NCBI RefSeq assembly: GCF_004833285.1
Contig: NZ_STFG01000004.1
Coordinates: forward strand, 62,001 to 126,000
Source of the DNA: Lampropedia puyangensis
Lineage (GTDB): Bacteria; Pseudomonadota; Gammaproteobacteria; Burkholderiales; Burkholderiaceae_C
Reading direction: 5' to 3'
DNA length: 64,000 bases
In this document: positions 27,676 to 36,486 of the stretch, piece by piece
Layout: each line of letters starts with the position of its first letter
How positions within the stretch are numbered: position 1 is the first letter of the stretch
Translations under genes and position numbers: made by a program
Notes under the pieces: generated by a model
Seen by the model: only the letters and a program-made list of their open reading frames with translations
Told to the model about the DNA's origin: nothing
Databases searched by the model: none

Positions 27676-28523
27676 ATGTGTCAATTGTCCTCCCCGCCAA
27701 AAATGAATCTGCTGCGGTAGGTATCACCATTGCGAACATCCGCAAGGAGCATCCTGATGCAGAAATCATTGTGGTTAACGATGGTTCCTCTGATGATACG
27801 GCTGCTGTTGCTGCGCAAGCCGGTGCCAAAGTTATCAATCACCCCTACAGCAAAGGCAACGGCGCTGCCATTAAAACAGGGGCACGGGCGGCTACGGGTG
27901 ATGTGATTGTGTTCATGGATGCTGATGGCCAGCATGACTCAGCAGATATTCCTCGCCTGTTAGAAAAAATGGCTGAAAGTTACGACTTGGTCGTAGGTGC
28001 CAGACAGAAAGGCTCGCAAGCCAGCGTAGGTCGTGGTCTAGCAAACAAGCTCTACAATAAATTGGCCAGTTACATGACGGGCCATAAGGTGGAAGACCTG
28101 ACCTCTGGATTTCGAGCAGTGCGGGCAAGCAAATTTCGTGAGTTTCTGTATCTGTTGCCCAACGGCTTTTCTTACCCAACCACCAGCACGATGGCGTTCT
28201 TTCGTGCTGGTTATTCAGTTAGTTATGTGCCTATTCACGCAGCTCAGCGAATTGGCAAAAGCCATATTCGCTTGCTGCGAGATGGCACACGTTTTTTGCT
28301 CATCATCTTCAAGATTGGCACGCTGTTCTCGCCGCTCAAGCTCTTTGCACCGATTGCCTTGCTGATGTTTGTATTGGCATCCGGCTGGTATGGCTATACG
28401 TTTGTAACCATAGGGCGTTTTACCAACATGAGTTTGCTCATGTATGTGGGCAGCGTCTCGGTGTTTTTGATGGGGCTGATTTCTGAGCAGATCACGGCGC
28501 TGATGTACAAGGATTCTGCTTGA
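27672..28523 (+). CDS. GT2 glycosyltransferase, polyprenyl-phosphate hexose synthase-like (DPM1/GtrB type)
   Basis: Protein of 283 residues. The N-terminal GT-A domain has SIVLPAKNESAAVGITI, VVNDGSSDDTA and the metal-binding FMDADGQHD, followed by EDLTSGFRAVR. Two hydrophobic C-terminal helices (about 225-245 and 255-275) fit the GtrB/DPM topology. Such enzymes move a hexose from UDP- or GDP-sugar to undecaprenyl phosphate on the cytoplasmic side, giving a donor that GT-C enzymes use in the periplasm. Its ATG overlaps the stop of the GT-C gene by four bases, and its own stop overlaps the next frame, so the three genes form one transcription unit. Confidence 0.85.
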   Translation: MNVSIVLPAKNESAAVGITIANIRKEHPDAEIIVVNDGSSDDTAAVAAQAGAKVINHPYSKGNGAAIKTGARAATGDVIVFMDADGQHDSADIPRLLEKMAESYDLVVGARQKGSQASVGRGLANKLYNKLASYMTGHKVEDLTSGFRAVRASKFREFLYLLPNGFSYPTTSTMAFFRAGYSVSYVPIHAAQRIGKSHIRLLRDGTRFLLIIFKIGTLFSPLKLFAPIALLMFVLASGWYGYTFVTIGRFTNMSLLMYVGSVSVFLMGLISEQITALMYKDSA

Positions 28524-28576
28524 GCAAGCTCGCCTTTCGAAAGCTGTTGAACCCCACCCTGACGGGCAGCCATTGC

Positions 28577-30586
28577 ATGACAATTCAGCGCACGTCACCG
28601 TTTTTTCGCCCGGATATTGAAGGTTTGCGCGCCGTTGCCTTGCTGCTGGTCATCGGTGCGCATTTTAGTATTCCAGGGTTCGGGGCCGGTTTCATCGGGG
28701 TTGATGTTTTCTTTGTCATTTCCGGTTATCTGATCACTGGCGTTCTGGTGCGTGAGTACGAAAACACGGGGCGGATTGCTGTGAAGCGGTTTTATGCCAA
28801 TCGTCTGCGGAGACTCCTTCCGGCCCTGATTGTCATGTTGATCGTCAGTAGTCTGCTGGGACTGTGGCTGTTGTCACCGCCCCAGAATCTCGTGCAGAGC
28901 GAATCTGCTGCAATGGCTGCCATTTGGGCAAGCAACATCTATTTCGCATTTGCAGATTCGGATTACTTTGGCATGGAGGCAAGCGGAAATGTTTTTCTGC
29001 ATACGTGGTCTTTAGGAGTGGAAGAGCAGTTTTATCTGCTTTGGCCCCTTTGTATATTTGCAGCTTTTCGCTGGATTGGCCGACGTGGCAAAAAATCAGC
29101 GTTAGCCTGGCTGCTTGGCGCAATTGGTGTGTTGTCGCTGGGCGTGTGTCTGGCTCTTGCCAATACCGAGCCGCTGTTAGCCTTCTACATGATGCCTTCC
29201 AGAGCGTGGCAGTTCTCTGCTGGAGCATTAGTGTGGCTGTTATTTCGTCAGCACCTGCCCACACCTGGTATTGCTGGAATTACGGCCTGGGTGGGTGCTT
29301 GGCTGCTGGTGGCAGGGCTGGTGGTGATTGACTCCCGTAGCACCATTTACCCTGGTATGTTGGCTCTGCTGCCAACGCTGGGAGCCTGTGCACTGCTGTG
29401 GGCAGGCACCGCCCGCGGTCTCCACGCTGCATCCCCAACAAGATTGCTCGCATCTCCTTCCAGATGGCTTTGTCTCCCGCCGATGCAGCGCATTGGAAAC
29501 ATTTCTTACGCTTGGTATTTGTGGCACTGGCCTGTGCTCGTGATTGGCGAAAATCTGTTGCCGATCAAGGGCGATGCAGGTAACACGCTGCTCGCCATTG
29601 CCGTGTCTCTGGTTGCGGCAATGGCGACACACTGGCTGGTAGAGAATCCCATCAGGTATGGACGTCCGGCACGGGTGACACCCGAGTGGCAAATCGGGTT
29701 GGCTTTGTTTGCCATGCTTGCGCTGCAAGTTGTGCTGTATCGCTGGCATATGAGTATCCAGAGTCAGCTTGTTGACAGCAATGACAACGTCTATGTTAGC
29801 GCCGTGTCGGATCTGCCCGTCATATATCAGCATGGCTGCGATGACTGGTACAGCAGTGCCGACCTCAAACTCTGTGAATATGGCGAGGAAAACGCAGCCA
29901 AAACGGCCGTGTTGCTAGGCGACAGCATTGGTGCGCAATGGTTTCCGACGCTGGCAGCCATGCTGGATACAAGGCAGTGGAAAATTATCGTGTTGACGAA
30001 GTCGAGTTGTCCCATTGTGGATGAGCCTTTTTTCTACGAGCGTATCGGACGGGAATTTACCGAGTGCGAAGCTTGGCGCAACAAAGCCATCACATGGCTC
30101 CAACATCGGCATATCGATCGGCTGTTCATTGGTAGCACAGCATCATATGCCTTTACCGATCAACAATGGGTTGAAGGTACGCACCGCGTTCTTGCGCGAC
30201 TGACACCCCACGCCCGCGCCGTTTATTTGCTAGAGGCGAACCCAACATTGGGTGTTCATGGCCCCCAGTGTCTGATGCAAAACAGCGACAAAGAATCGCA
30301 AGCGTGCAGCAGTTCGACCAATTCACCCCGATACACGCATGTGGCATCATTGTTGAAAGGCACTACCAGCGTTTACACGAATGTCCACTGGCTTGAAACC
30401 AGCAGCGTGGTGTGCCCTGCCGGACAGTGCGATGCCATCCGCGATGGCGTAATAGTGTTCAGGGACGCGCAGCATTTGACAGCTTCTTTTACTGCCCGAG
30501 CCACGCCGCATTTTCTCCAGCAAATTCGGCATCATGAGCAAGCCGCCACAACAGACCTGCGGGATGCGGAAAATACATCGCGTTGA
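28577..30586 (+). CDS. AT3-family acyltransferase with C-terminal SGNH domain (OafA/YrhL type)
   Basis: About 669 residues from ATG 28577; an upstream TTG at 28520 with AAGGA ahead of it would add 19 residues and overlap the previous stop. The N-terminal half is the AT3 domain: FRPDIEGLRAVALLLVIGAH with the catalytic His, then FFVISGYLITG, WSLGVEEQFYLLWP and about ten helices up to residue ~385. The C-terminal half is a periplasmic SGNH domain with AVLLGDSIGAQW (block I). Such proteins O-acetylate lipopolysaccharide, peptidoglycan or capsule sugars. Here it may acylate the glycan added to pilin or the adjacent polysaccharide. Confidence 0.87.
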   Translation: MTIQRTSPFFRPDIEGLRAVALLLVIGAHFSIPGFGAGFIGVDVFFVISGYLITGVLVREYENTGRIAVKRFYANRLRRLLPALIVMLIVSSLLGLWLLSPPQNLVQSESAAMAAIWASNIYFAFADSDYFGMEASGNVFLHTWSLGVEEQFYLLWPLCIFAAFRWIGRRGKKSALAWLLGAIGVLSLGVCLALANTEPLLAFYMMPSRAWQFSAGALVWLLFRQHLPTPGIAGITAWVGAWLLVAGLVVIDSRSTIYPGMLALLPTLGACALLWAGTARGLHAASPTRLLASPSRWLCLPPMQRIGNISYAWYLWHWPVLVIGENLLPIKGDAGNTLLAIAVSLVAAMATHWLVENPIRYGRPARVTPEWQIGLALFAMLALQVVLYRWHMSIQSQLVDSNDNVYVSAVSDLPVIYQHGCDDWYSSADLKLCEYGEENAAKTAVLLGDSIGAQWFPTLAAMLDTRQWKIIVLTKSSCPIVDEPFFYERIGREFTECEAWRNKAITWLQHRHIDRLFIGSTASYAFTDQQWVEGTHRVLARLTPHARAVYLLEANPTLGVHGPQCLMQNSDKESQACSSSTNSPRYTHVASLLKGTTSVYTNVHWLETSSVVCPAGQCDAIRDGVIVFRDAQHLTASFTARATPHFLQQIRHHEQAATTDLRDAENTSR

Positions 30587-30676
30587 CGCTTGACGCTACG
30601 CATAGAAAAACTTGCAGGCTATTTTGCAAAAAATTCTGTATGAAGGATAAAAAATCGTTACAAAGCAGCGTCTTAT

Positions 30677-30696
30677 TTGCAAATTCAAGTTTGCAA
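30677..30696. repeat. Inverted repeat TTGCAAA-N6-TTTGCAA
   Basis: A perfect seven-base inverted repeat with a six-base centre in an AT-rich stretch (30600-30720), 30 bases upstream of the Fic remnant. Its size and position fit an operator of the lost Fic gene or its promoter; no regulator is visible. Confidence 0.4.
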
Positions 30697-30725
30697 TTTT
30701 TGATGTAAAAATTATTCGAACTCCC

Positions 30726-31010
30726 ATGTACAACGCCACTCACCAGTTTGAACCGATGCTGCCCGGCAGCGTCCGGCAGGAGGCTTTGCTTGTGCAGGCG
30801 CACTTGCTGGCGCGTGCGGCGCTCCAGTTGCCTTGGCTGAGGCATGTGACGACAGACCTGCGCCGCTTGCTGCGGGGCATGAACTCGTATTACACCAACC
30901 GCATCGAGGGCCAGCTCACCCGCCCTCACGAAATTGAGCAGGCCCTGCGGCAGGATTTTCCGCCAACCCCAAGCTGGCCGCGCGGCAATGGCTGGCGCAT
31001 GGAGAACGCT
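30726..31010 (+). pseudogene. Fic-family protein N-terminal remnant, frameshifted and truncated
   Basis: ATG 30726 opens a frame with a clear Fic N-terminal region: RGMNSYYTNRIEGQLTRPHE. TNRIEG fits the (S/T)xxxE(G/N) inhibitory helix of Fic AMPylases. The family sequence continues after RQDF as SANPKLAARQWLA; in this DNA that segment is read only in another frame from about 30959, as if one T had been lost from the TTTT run. That second frame ends at a stop near 31011. The catalytic HPFxxGNG domain is missing, replaced by the glycosyltransferase gene whose ATG is at 31015. This marks a recombination edge. Homology by reading, not alignment. Confidence 0.7.
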
Positions 31011-31014
31011 GAAA

Positions 31015-32226
31015 ATGTCTGCTTCCCGTAAAACCCTGCTAGTTCTAGCGTCCACCTACCCGCGCTGGGCGGCTGACCATGAGCCAGGCTTTGTGCATGA
31101 GCTGGCAAAACGGCTGACGGCGCAGTTCCACGTCATTGTGTTGTGTCCCCATGCCAAAGGCGCGGCACAAACTGAAGTGATGGATAGCGTAGAAGTAGTT
31201 CGTTACCGCTATGCCCCGGAGTTTTTGGAGACTTTGGTCAATGACGGCGGCATCGTCACCAACTTGAAGATGCACCGTTGGAAGGCGCTGCTGGTACCGG
31301 GCTTTGTGCTGGCGCAAGCATGGCAGGCATGGCGTTTGTGCCGTACACGCAAGGTTGATGTGATACATGCACACTGGCTGATTCCGCAAGGTTTGATTGC
31401 CGTCGCGCTGCACAATTTGCCGGGGTGCAAAGTACCGTTTTTGGTGACCTCACACGGCGCCGATTTGTATGCCCTGCGCAGCAAGCCTTTGACGGCGCTT
31501 AAACGCTGGGTACTGGGGCGCGCCAGCGCTGCAACGGTGGTCAGCAGTGCCATGGTGGATGAAGTGGCTCGCATTGGTGGCGATGTGCGCAAGGTTTCGG
31601 TACTGTCGATGGGAGTAGACCTTGCCAAGCGTTTTGTTCCCGGTGATCCGCAAAAACGGTCAGCCAATGAACTGCTGTTTGTGGGCCGGTTGGTTGAAAA
31701 AAAAGGGCTGCGCTACTTGCTGGCCGCCATGCCGGAAGTGTTGAAATTGCGGCCAGACGTGCGCTTGAAGATTGCAGGCTTTGGCCCTGAAGAAGAAGCC
31801 CTGGCCGAGCAGGTACGCAGTCTGTCATTGGGGCATGCTGTGCAGTTTCTGGGCGCTGTGCCACAGGCAGATTTGCCAGCGTTGTACCAGCAAGCAGCGC
31901 TTTTTGTGGCGCCGTTTATTCGTGCTGAATCGGGTGACCAAGAGGGGTTGCCTGTTGCTTTGATGGAGGCCGTGGCTTGTGGGTGCCCTGCCATTGCAGG
32001 TGATGTGGCTGGTTTACAGGATATCTTTGACGACAGTGTGCGTGTATGCATCGTCAATCCGCACGATTCAGTGGCTCTCAAAAATTCAATCTTGCGCGAC
32101 TTACAGCAACGTGAAGCGGCCCTGCACCGAGTTGCAGTGATGAGGGATGCCCTGCTCGACAAGCTGGATTGGACGCAAATTGCTGGCCGTTACGCAAACC
32201 TGCTTGAGAAGATCGTCGTGGATTGA
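31015..32226 (+). CDS. Family 4 glycosyltransferase
   Basis: Protein of 403 residues from ATG 31015; the frame is open upstream but overlaps the Fic remnant. The N-terminal Rossmann domain begins KTLLVLASTYPRWAADHEPGFV. The C-terminal nucleotide-sugar domain has ELLFVGRLVEKKGLRYLLAA, LKIAGFGPEEEALAEQV and the GT4 ESGDQEGLPVALMEAVACG with the catalytic Glu. It transfers a sugar, retaining configuration, to a lipid-linked acceptor in the cytoplasm. It is convergent with the next gene (1 base apart at 32226/32228), the only plus-strand member of the polysaccharide locus. Confidence 0.9.
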   Translation: MSASRKTLLVLASTYPRWAADHEPGFVHELAKRLTAQFHVIVLCPHAKGAAQTEVMDSVEVVRYRYAPEFLETLVNDGGIVTNLKMHRWKALLVPGFVLAQAWQAWRLCRTRKVDVIHAHWLIPQGLIAVALHNLPGCKVPFLVTSHGADLYALRSKPLTALKRWVLGRASAATVVSSAMVDEVARIGGDVRKVSVLSMGVDLAKRFVPGDPQKRSANELLFVGRLVEKKGLRYLLAAMPEVLKLRPDVRLKIAGFGPEEEALAEQVRSLSLGHAVQFLGAVPQADLPALYQQAALFVAPFIRAESGDQEGLPVALMEAVACGCPAIAGDVAGLQDIFDDSVRVCIVNPHDSVALKNSILRDLQQREAALHRVAVMRDALLDKLDWTQIAGRYANLLEKIVVD

Positions 32227-32227
32227 G

Positions 32228-33370
32228 TCATTGAGGTTCCTGGTCGGCAGAGCCAATCCCCATGAGAGGCGCTGCTATCTGCGCAATCAGGCTTTGCCAA
32301 TCCTTGACGGAGATGGTTTGCGTACTGGTTGGTTGACTCAATTGGTTACCCAACGCTTCTACCATCTCGTCAGCGTTCCCGGCGGCGAACAGTACCTCTG
32401 GCGTTTGCGCAAACAGGTCGGACATTTCTCCCACATCGGCCACAACCACGCGCAAGTGGCATGCCAGCATCTCATAAGCCTTCTGCGGAAAGCAATAGCG
32501 CCCGAACGGGGTGTCAAGGATCGAGATGATGCCCACATCCAGCGCGCGAAAAAGGTCTGCAACCTGTGCATGGACCAGTTGGCTCAGGTAATGCACCCGC
32601 TCCCCCTGTGGTGGTGGCAGTTCCGGCTTGAAGGGACCAGCGAGCACCAGATGCACATCCGGGCGTTGGCTGGCGATTTTTTGCCACGCTGCATACAAAG
32701 GCTCCACACCTTTGTCTTTGTACAAGCCTCCTGCAGTTCCGATCAACGGCGCATCCAGTGGTAAGCCAAGGCGCTGACGTGCTTGCGCTTTGTCTCCGGG
32801 ATGGAAGACTTGTAAGTCCACGCTGCTTGGCATGGAAATCACGGTGCCCTCAGCCTTGTAATCTTCCACTACCAATTGGCGCAATGGTTCGCTGGTGGTG
32901 GTGACCAATGCGGCCTTGCGGGTGGCGTGGCGCAGTGCAGTTACAAACCCCGGAATTCGCGCTTGCCCAAAACCTTCAAAGTTATCATACAAGTCCACCA
33001 CATAGGGTATGCGCAGGCGAGTCGCCAGCCATTGCGCCAGTGCGACATGGGGAATGTCCGATGCGCCAATCAACACGTCAGGTTGAAACTGCCGCAACCG
33101 CTGCAGCAATTGTCTGGGGTAGGTCGTCAGCGCGGGCAATTTCAGCCGCCCAAGTGAACTGGATTCCCACGCCAAGGAACCAGGTGCTGCGTTGTGCTGC
33201 CACTCCTGTTGCGGCTGACTGGCACCAGAGTCATGGTAGTCAAGGCAATAACCATGCACTTCATGCCCAAGCAACGCCAGTTGGCGGGGGATTTCATACA
33301 GCCTGGCATAGCGGTCAAGAATGACATCCTTGCCCATGTAGCGGCGTTTACAGATGAAGGCGATGCGCAT
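32228..33370 (-). CDS. Glycosyltransferase, GT4-like
   Basis: Protein of 380 residues with a GT-B fold: N-terminal MRIAFICKRRYMGKDVILDR, interdomain IPYVVDLYDNFEGF, VISMPSSVDLQVFHPGDKA, and GTAGGLYKDKGVEPLYAA then VHLVLAGPFKPE in the nucleotide domain. The EX7E motif is weak (KAYEMLACHLRVV), so it belongs to a divergent branch. Its start overlaps the glf stop by one base (TGATG at 33368-33372), implying a coupled operon with UDP-galactopyranose mutase. Acceptor and sugar unknown. Confidence 0.85.
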   Translation of the reverse strand: MRIAFICKRRYMGKDVILDRYARLYEIPRQLALLGHEVHGYCLDYHDSGASQPQQEWQHNAAPGSLAWESSSLGRLKLPALTTYPRQLLQRLRQFQPDVLIGASDIPHVALAQWLATRLRIPYVVDLYDNFEGFGQARIPGFVTALRHATRKAALVTTTSEPLRQLVVEDYKAEGTVISMPSSVDLQVFHPGDKAQARQRLGLPLDAPLIGTAGGLYKDKGVEPLYAAWQKIASQRPDVHLVLAGPFKPELPPPQGERVHYLSQLVHAQVADLFRALDVGIISILDTPFGRYCFPQKAYEMLACHLRVVVADVGEMSDLFAQTPEVLFAAGNADEMVEALGNQLSQPTSTQTISVKDWQSLIAQIAAPLMGIGSADQEPQ

Positions 33371-34470
33371 CAGAGCTTTTCCATGATCTTCTGGGAAGCA
33401 CTCAACGCCGCTGCCACCACTTGATCCATGTTGTAGTAGCGGTACTGCGCCAGCCGCCCGACGAAGGTCACGTTCTTTTCGGCGTCTGCCAAAGCCTCGT
33501 ATTGTTTGAACAGTGCTTCATTCTCATCACGCGGAATCGGGTAATACGGGTCACCATCGGCCATCGGGTATTCGCGCACAATGGATGTGCCGTCGCATTG
33601 TTGCCCAGTCAGATGTTTGAACTCGGTAATGCGCGTGTAGGCGTGGTCGTTGGGATAGTTCACCGTACCCACAGATTGAAATTGCTTGGTATCTGCCAGA
33701 TGCGCGTGCTCGAAACGCAGTGAGCGATAGGGCAAACGGCCAAAACGGTAGCCGTAGAACGAATCAATCGGGCCGGTGCATACGATGTGTGCATAGCCAT
33801 CATGGTCAGGCACATCGGCGAAATCGACACTCGTTTCCATGCGAATATTGGGATGGTCGAGCAGATTCTCGAACATTCTCGTATAGCCATGCAAGGGCAT
33901 GGCCTGGAAGGTATCGGTGAAATAACGATCATCCGTATTCGTGCGGGTGGGAATACGTGCAGCCACACCCGCCTTCAGTTGTGAAGGCTCCAGCCCCCAC
34001 TGCTTGCGTGTGTAGTTAAGAAAGAATTTTTCATACAGATCGCGACCTACCGAATTGAGCACCACGTCTTCGCTGCTGCGTATGGGCTCGCGTGGTTCGC
34101 GCACCTTCTCAAAGAATGCGGCGGCACCGGCCTCATCCAGATCAAGCGCATACAACTGGTTGAGCGTACTGCGGTTGATGGGAAATGGGTAAGTCTTGCC
34201 ATCCACCACGCCAAGCACACGGTGTTCGTAAGGCCGCCATTCAGTAAAGCGCGACAGGTACTTGAACACCTTCTCGCTGTTGGTGTGGAAGATGTGCGGC
34301 CCATAGCGGTGTACAAGTACGCCGTGCGCATCCAGCTCGTCATAGGCATTTCCTGCAATGTGGGGGCGCTTGTCGATGATGTGGACCTGCTGACCGGCTT
34401 CGGCCAGTTCACGGGCGATGACGCTGCCGGCAAAGCCTGCGCCGATGATGAGGGTAGTTTGGGTATTCAT
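33370..34470 (-). CDS. glf: UDP-galactopyranose mutase
   Basis: Protein of 366 residues, standard for bacterial Glf. It begins TLIIGAGFAGSVIARELAEA (FAD-binding GxGxxG), then HIIDKRPHIAGNAYDE, HRYGPHIFHT, and the active-site region NYPNDHAYTRITEFKHL and FVGRLAQYRYYNMDQ. It interconverts UDP-galactopyranose and UDP-galactofuranose with reduced FAD. Galactofuranose is absent from mammals and typical of O-antigens and capsules, so the locus probably makes a Galf-containing glycan. The next gene upstream (34541-35473) looks like a Galf transferase. Confidence 0.96.
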   Translation of the reverse strand: MNTQTTLIIGAGFAGSVIARELAEAGQQVHIIDKRPHIAGNAYDELDAHGVLVHRYGPHIFHTNSEKVFKYLSRFTEWRPYEHRVLGVVDGKTYPFPINRSTLNQLYALDLDEAGAAAFFEKVREPREPIRSSEDVVLNSVGRDLYEKFFLNYTRKQWGLEPSQLKAGVAARIPTRTNTDDRYFTDTFQAMPLHGYTRMFENLLDHPNIRMETSVDFADVPDHDGYAHIVCTGPIDSFYGYRFGRLPYRSLRFEHAHLADTKQFQSVGTVNYPNDHAYTRITEFKHLTGQQCDGTSIVREYPMADGDPYYPIPRDENEALFKQYEALADAEKNVTFVGRLAQYRYYNMDQVVAAALSASQKIMEKL

Positions 34471-34540
34471 GGTTCAACCTTAAAAATTGCGTATAACAAG
34501 ATGAACTCAGGGGGTCCAGATGTAGCATGATTCAAGTACT

Positions 34541-35473
34541 TCATCGAATGTGCCACCATTCATGCCGCTTGCCTTTGATGCCCAATACGCCATCGATGAA
34601 TCCAGCAGAAAAAGCATGTAATTGCGCCAGCTTTCGAGGTTCTCTCAGTAGCGCCGCAAACAGGCGAACGAATGAGCCGGGAATGGTTTGTGTAAGCAAC
34701 TTGATGCCGTAGTATTTGCGGGCAATTAAGAGGCGGTTGCGGGTATCGTAATAGCGCTTCCAGGGAGGTAAAGCCAAGCAAGTGAGTGTTTGGCCAAGCA
34801 CGCGTACTTTGTATGGGCGTGACTTAGGGTGCTCAATACGACTCTTGCCAGCCATGACGATACTCGCACCGGCTTGTTGAGCGCGTACGCAATATTCCAC
34901 ATCATCGGCGGCAATGAAGTAGCCGGTATCAGGAAAACCGATGCGTGCCACCAGATCGCGGTGGATGAGAAAGCCCAGAAAGGGCAGTGACTGCACTGCG
35001 GCGCATTCCGGCACGACATCAGGGCGCTCGACCTCGCCCAGCGAAGGGGCTAACAGCGTAGTTAGCCACGAGGTTTCTTCTCCGCATACTGCTAGCGAGC
35101 CATAAACCTGCGTCGGGTCGGTCGCCACGCGCATTAACTCGGCCAGCGCATCGGGGAGCGGCTCGGCGTCGTCGTCCATCATCCATACCCATTCAGCGCC
35201 GTTATCGAAGGCATGCTTCAGGCCTGCGGCAAAGCCGCCCGCGCCCCCGGTGTTTTCCGGCAGCGCCAGAAGCTCCACGCCAGGGCGATCCAGCCAGCCC
35301 TCGGCAACCAGCATCTCGTGCGTGCCGTCGGTGGAGGCGTTATCCACGATCAGCAGGCGGGTGGGCTGCAGGGTTTGCGCAGTATGAGCGGCCAACGCCT
35401 TGCGCAGTAGCAGTTGGCGGTTGTAGGTGACGATGATGGTGGTGATGCGGACCGATGCTTGATAGTTATCCAT
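34541..35473 (-). CDS. GT2 glycosyltransferase, galactofuranosyltransferase (GlfT)-like
   Basis: About 310 residues from ATG 35473; a GTG at 35482 overlaps the upstream stop as GTGA and is an alternative. The GT-A domain has TTIIVTYNRQLLLRKAL, VDNASTDGTH, and the stretches ENTGGAGGFAAGLKHA and WVWMMDDDAEPLP. The NxGGxGGF and WMMDDD motifs are characteristic of GlfT1/GlfT2 galactofuranosyltransferases, which use UDP-Galf. Being adjacent to glf, 70 bases away in the same direction, supports that. No membrane helices. Acceptor unknown. Confidence 0.83.
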   Translation of the reverse strand: MDNYQASVRITTIIVTYNRQLLLRKALAAHTAQTLQPTRLLIVDNASTDGTHEMLVAEGWLDRPGVELLALPENTGGAGGFAAGLKHAFDNGAEWVWMMDDDAEPLPDALAELMRVATDPTQVYGSLAVCGEETSWLTTLLAPSLGEVERPDVVPECAAVQSLPFLGFLIHRDLVARIGFPDTGYFIAADDVEYCVRAQQAGASIVMAGKSRIEHPKSRPYKVRVLGQTLTCLALPPWKRYYDTRNRLLIARKYYGIKLLTQTIPGSFVRLFAALLREPRKLAQLHAFSAGFIDGVLGIKGKRHEWWHIR

Positions 35474-35478
35474 GACGT

Positions 35479-36486
35479 TCACAATGTGCGCCGATAATCG
35501 CGCCCGGCAATAAGGTTTTTGGCGCTAACCCATCCTAGCGAAAACCAGCGCTTGGGAAGCAACAGCCAAAGCAGAAGGCGTGGGTCAAATTGACGAAATC
35601 CGGCATAGGCATACACGGGCTGAGGCGGACGGGCGCGCTGATTCATCTGCAATGCCTGATTGGCCACGCTTGTCCAATACAGCGGGCGGAATGGGAAGCT
35701 GCGGTGAACCAAATCCATCAATGCTTCAGCAGTCAGATGGGCCAAATGCTCATCCCAGCGCCTTTGTTGCTGCAATGTGACCTTCGCTTCGAGCAAGGCT
35801 TGGGCCGTTGCTTCGTGTATGAAGCCTGACGGACGATTCAATGACTGGCGCTCACCGGCATGCTGATACCACACTCCAACAGCGCAATCGAAATGCTTCC
35901 AACGGCGATGTGCCGCAGTGACGTAGCGGACCAGCCAGACAATGTCCTCGGATTGGCGTAAACCGACGGGCCATTGAAGGCCGTTTAATGTTGCCGTTCT
36001 ATACACTGGCGAAAAAGTAAGCTGGACCCGCTTTCTGGTCAGTGTGGCCGCACAGGCCGTTTGCTCTTCGGGCTGGACAAGTGTGTCGATCAAGGAGTTG
36101 TCTTGATCACGAATTTCTGCATTACCAGAGCAGAAATCCAGATTTTCTTGCAACGTAAAATGATACTGTGCCCTGGCTGCTTCTGGTATCAAATAGTCAT
36201 CATCATCAAGAAACCGTAACACCATGCCGGTGGCATACTCAATGCCAAGACTCCGGGCATGATTCGCGTCCGCCTGTTTGGCGCATAATACTCGAATGGT
36301 TGCATTCAAAGGCAACTCTATGCCGTCGGGTAAGGAAAAATCTTCCCATTCTGCTCCATTGGCAATCACAATTATTTCCGTGGAAAGCGACTCATCGTCC
36401 ACAAAAGCGCTGGTAATGGCTCGTTGCAGTAAATTTTGGCGCTTTCCTGTGGTGGGGATGACGATGGAAACCTTTTGTCTTGTCAT
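35479..36486 (-). CDS. GT2-family glycosyltransferase
   Basis: Protein of 335 residues starting QKVSIVIPTTGKRQNLLQRA, with IIVIANGAEW and the metal site LRFLDDDDYLIPEAA. The C-terminal ~130 residues are rich in Trp and aromatics with no recognised domain. It resembles its upstream neighbour (36487-37479) in length and motif order, suggesting tandem duplication and divergence. Its ATG directly follows that gene's TGA. Sugar specificity cannot be read. Confidence 0.85.
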   Translation of the reverse strand: MTRQKVSIVIPTTGKRQNLLQRAITSAFVDDESLSTEIIVIANGAEWEDFSLPDGIELPLNATIRVLCAKQADANHARSLGIEYATGMVLRFLDDDDYLIPEAARAQYHFTLQENLDFCSGNAEIRDQDNSLIDTLVQPEEQTACAATLTRKRVQLTFSPVYRTATLNGLQWPVGLRQSEDIVWLVRYVTAAHRRWKHFDCAVGVWYQHAGERQSLNRPSGFIHEATAQALLEAKVTLQQQRRWDEHLAHLTAEALMDLVHRSFPFRPLYWTSVANQALQMNQRARPPQPVYAYAGFRQFDPRLLLWLLLPKRWFSLGWVSAKNLIAGRDYRRTL

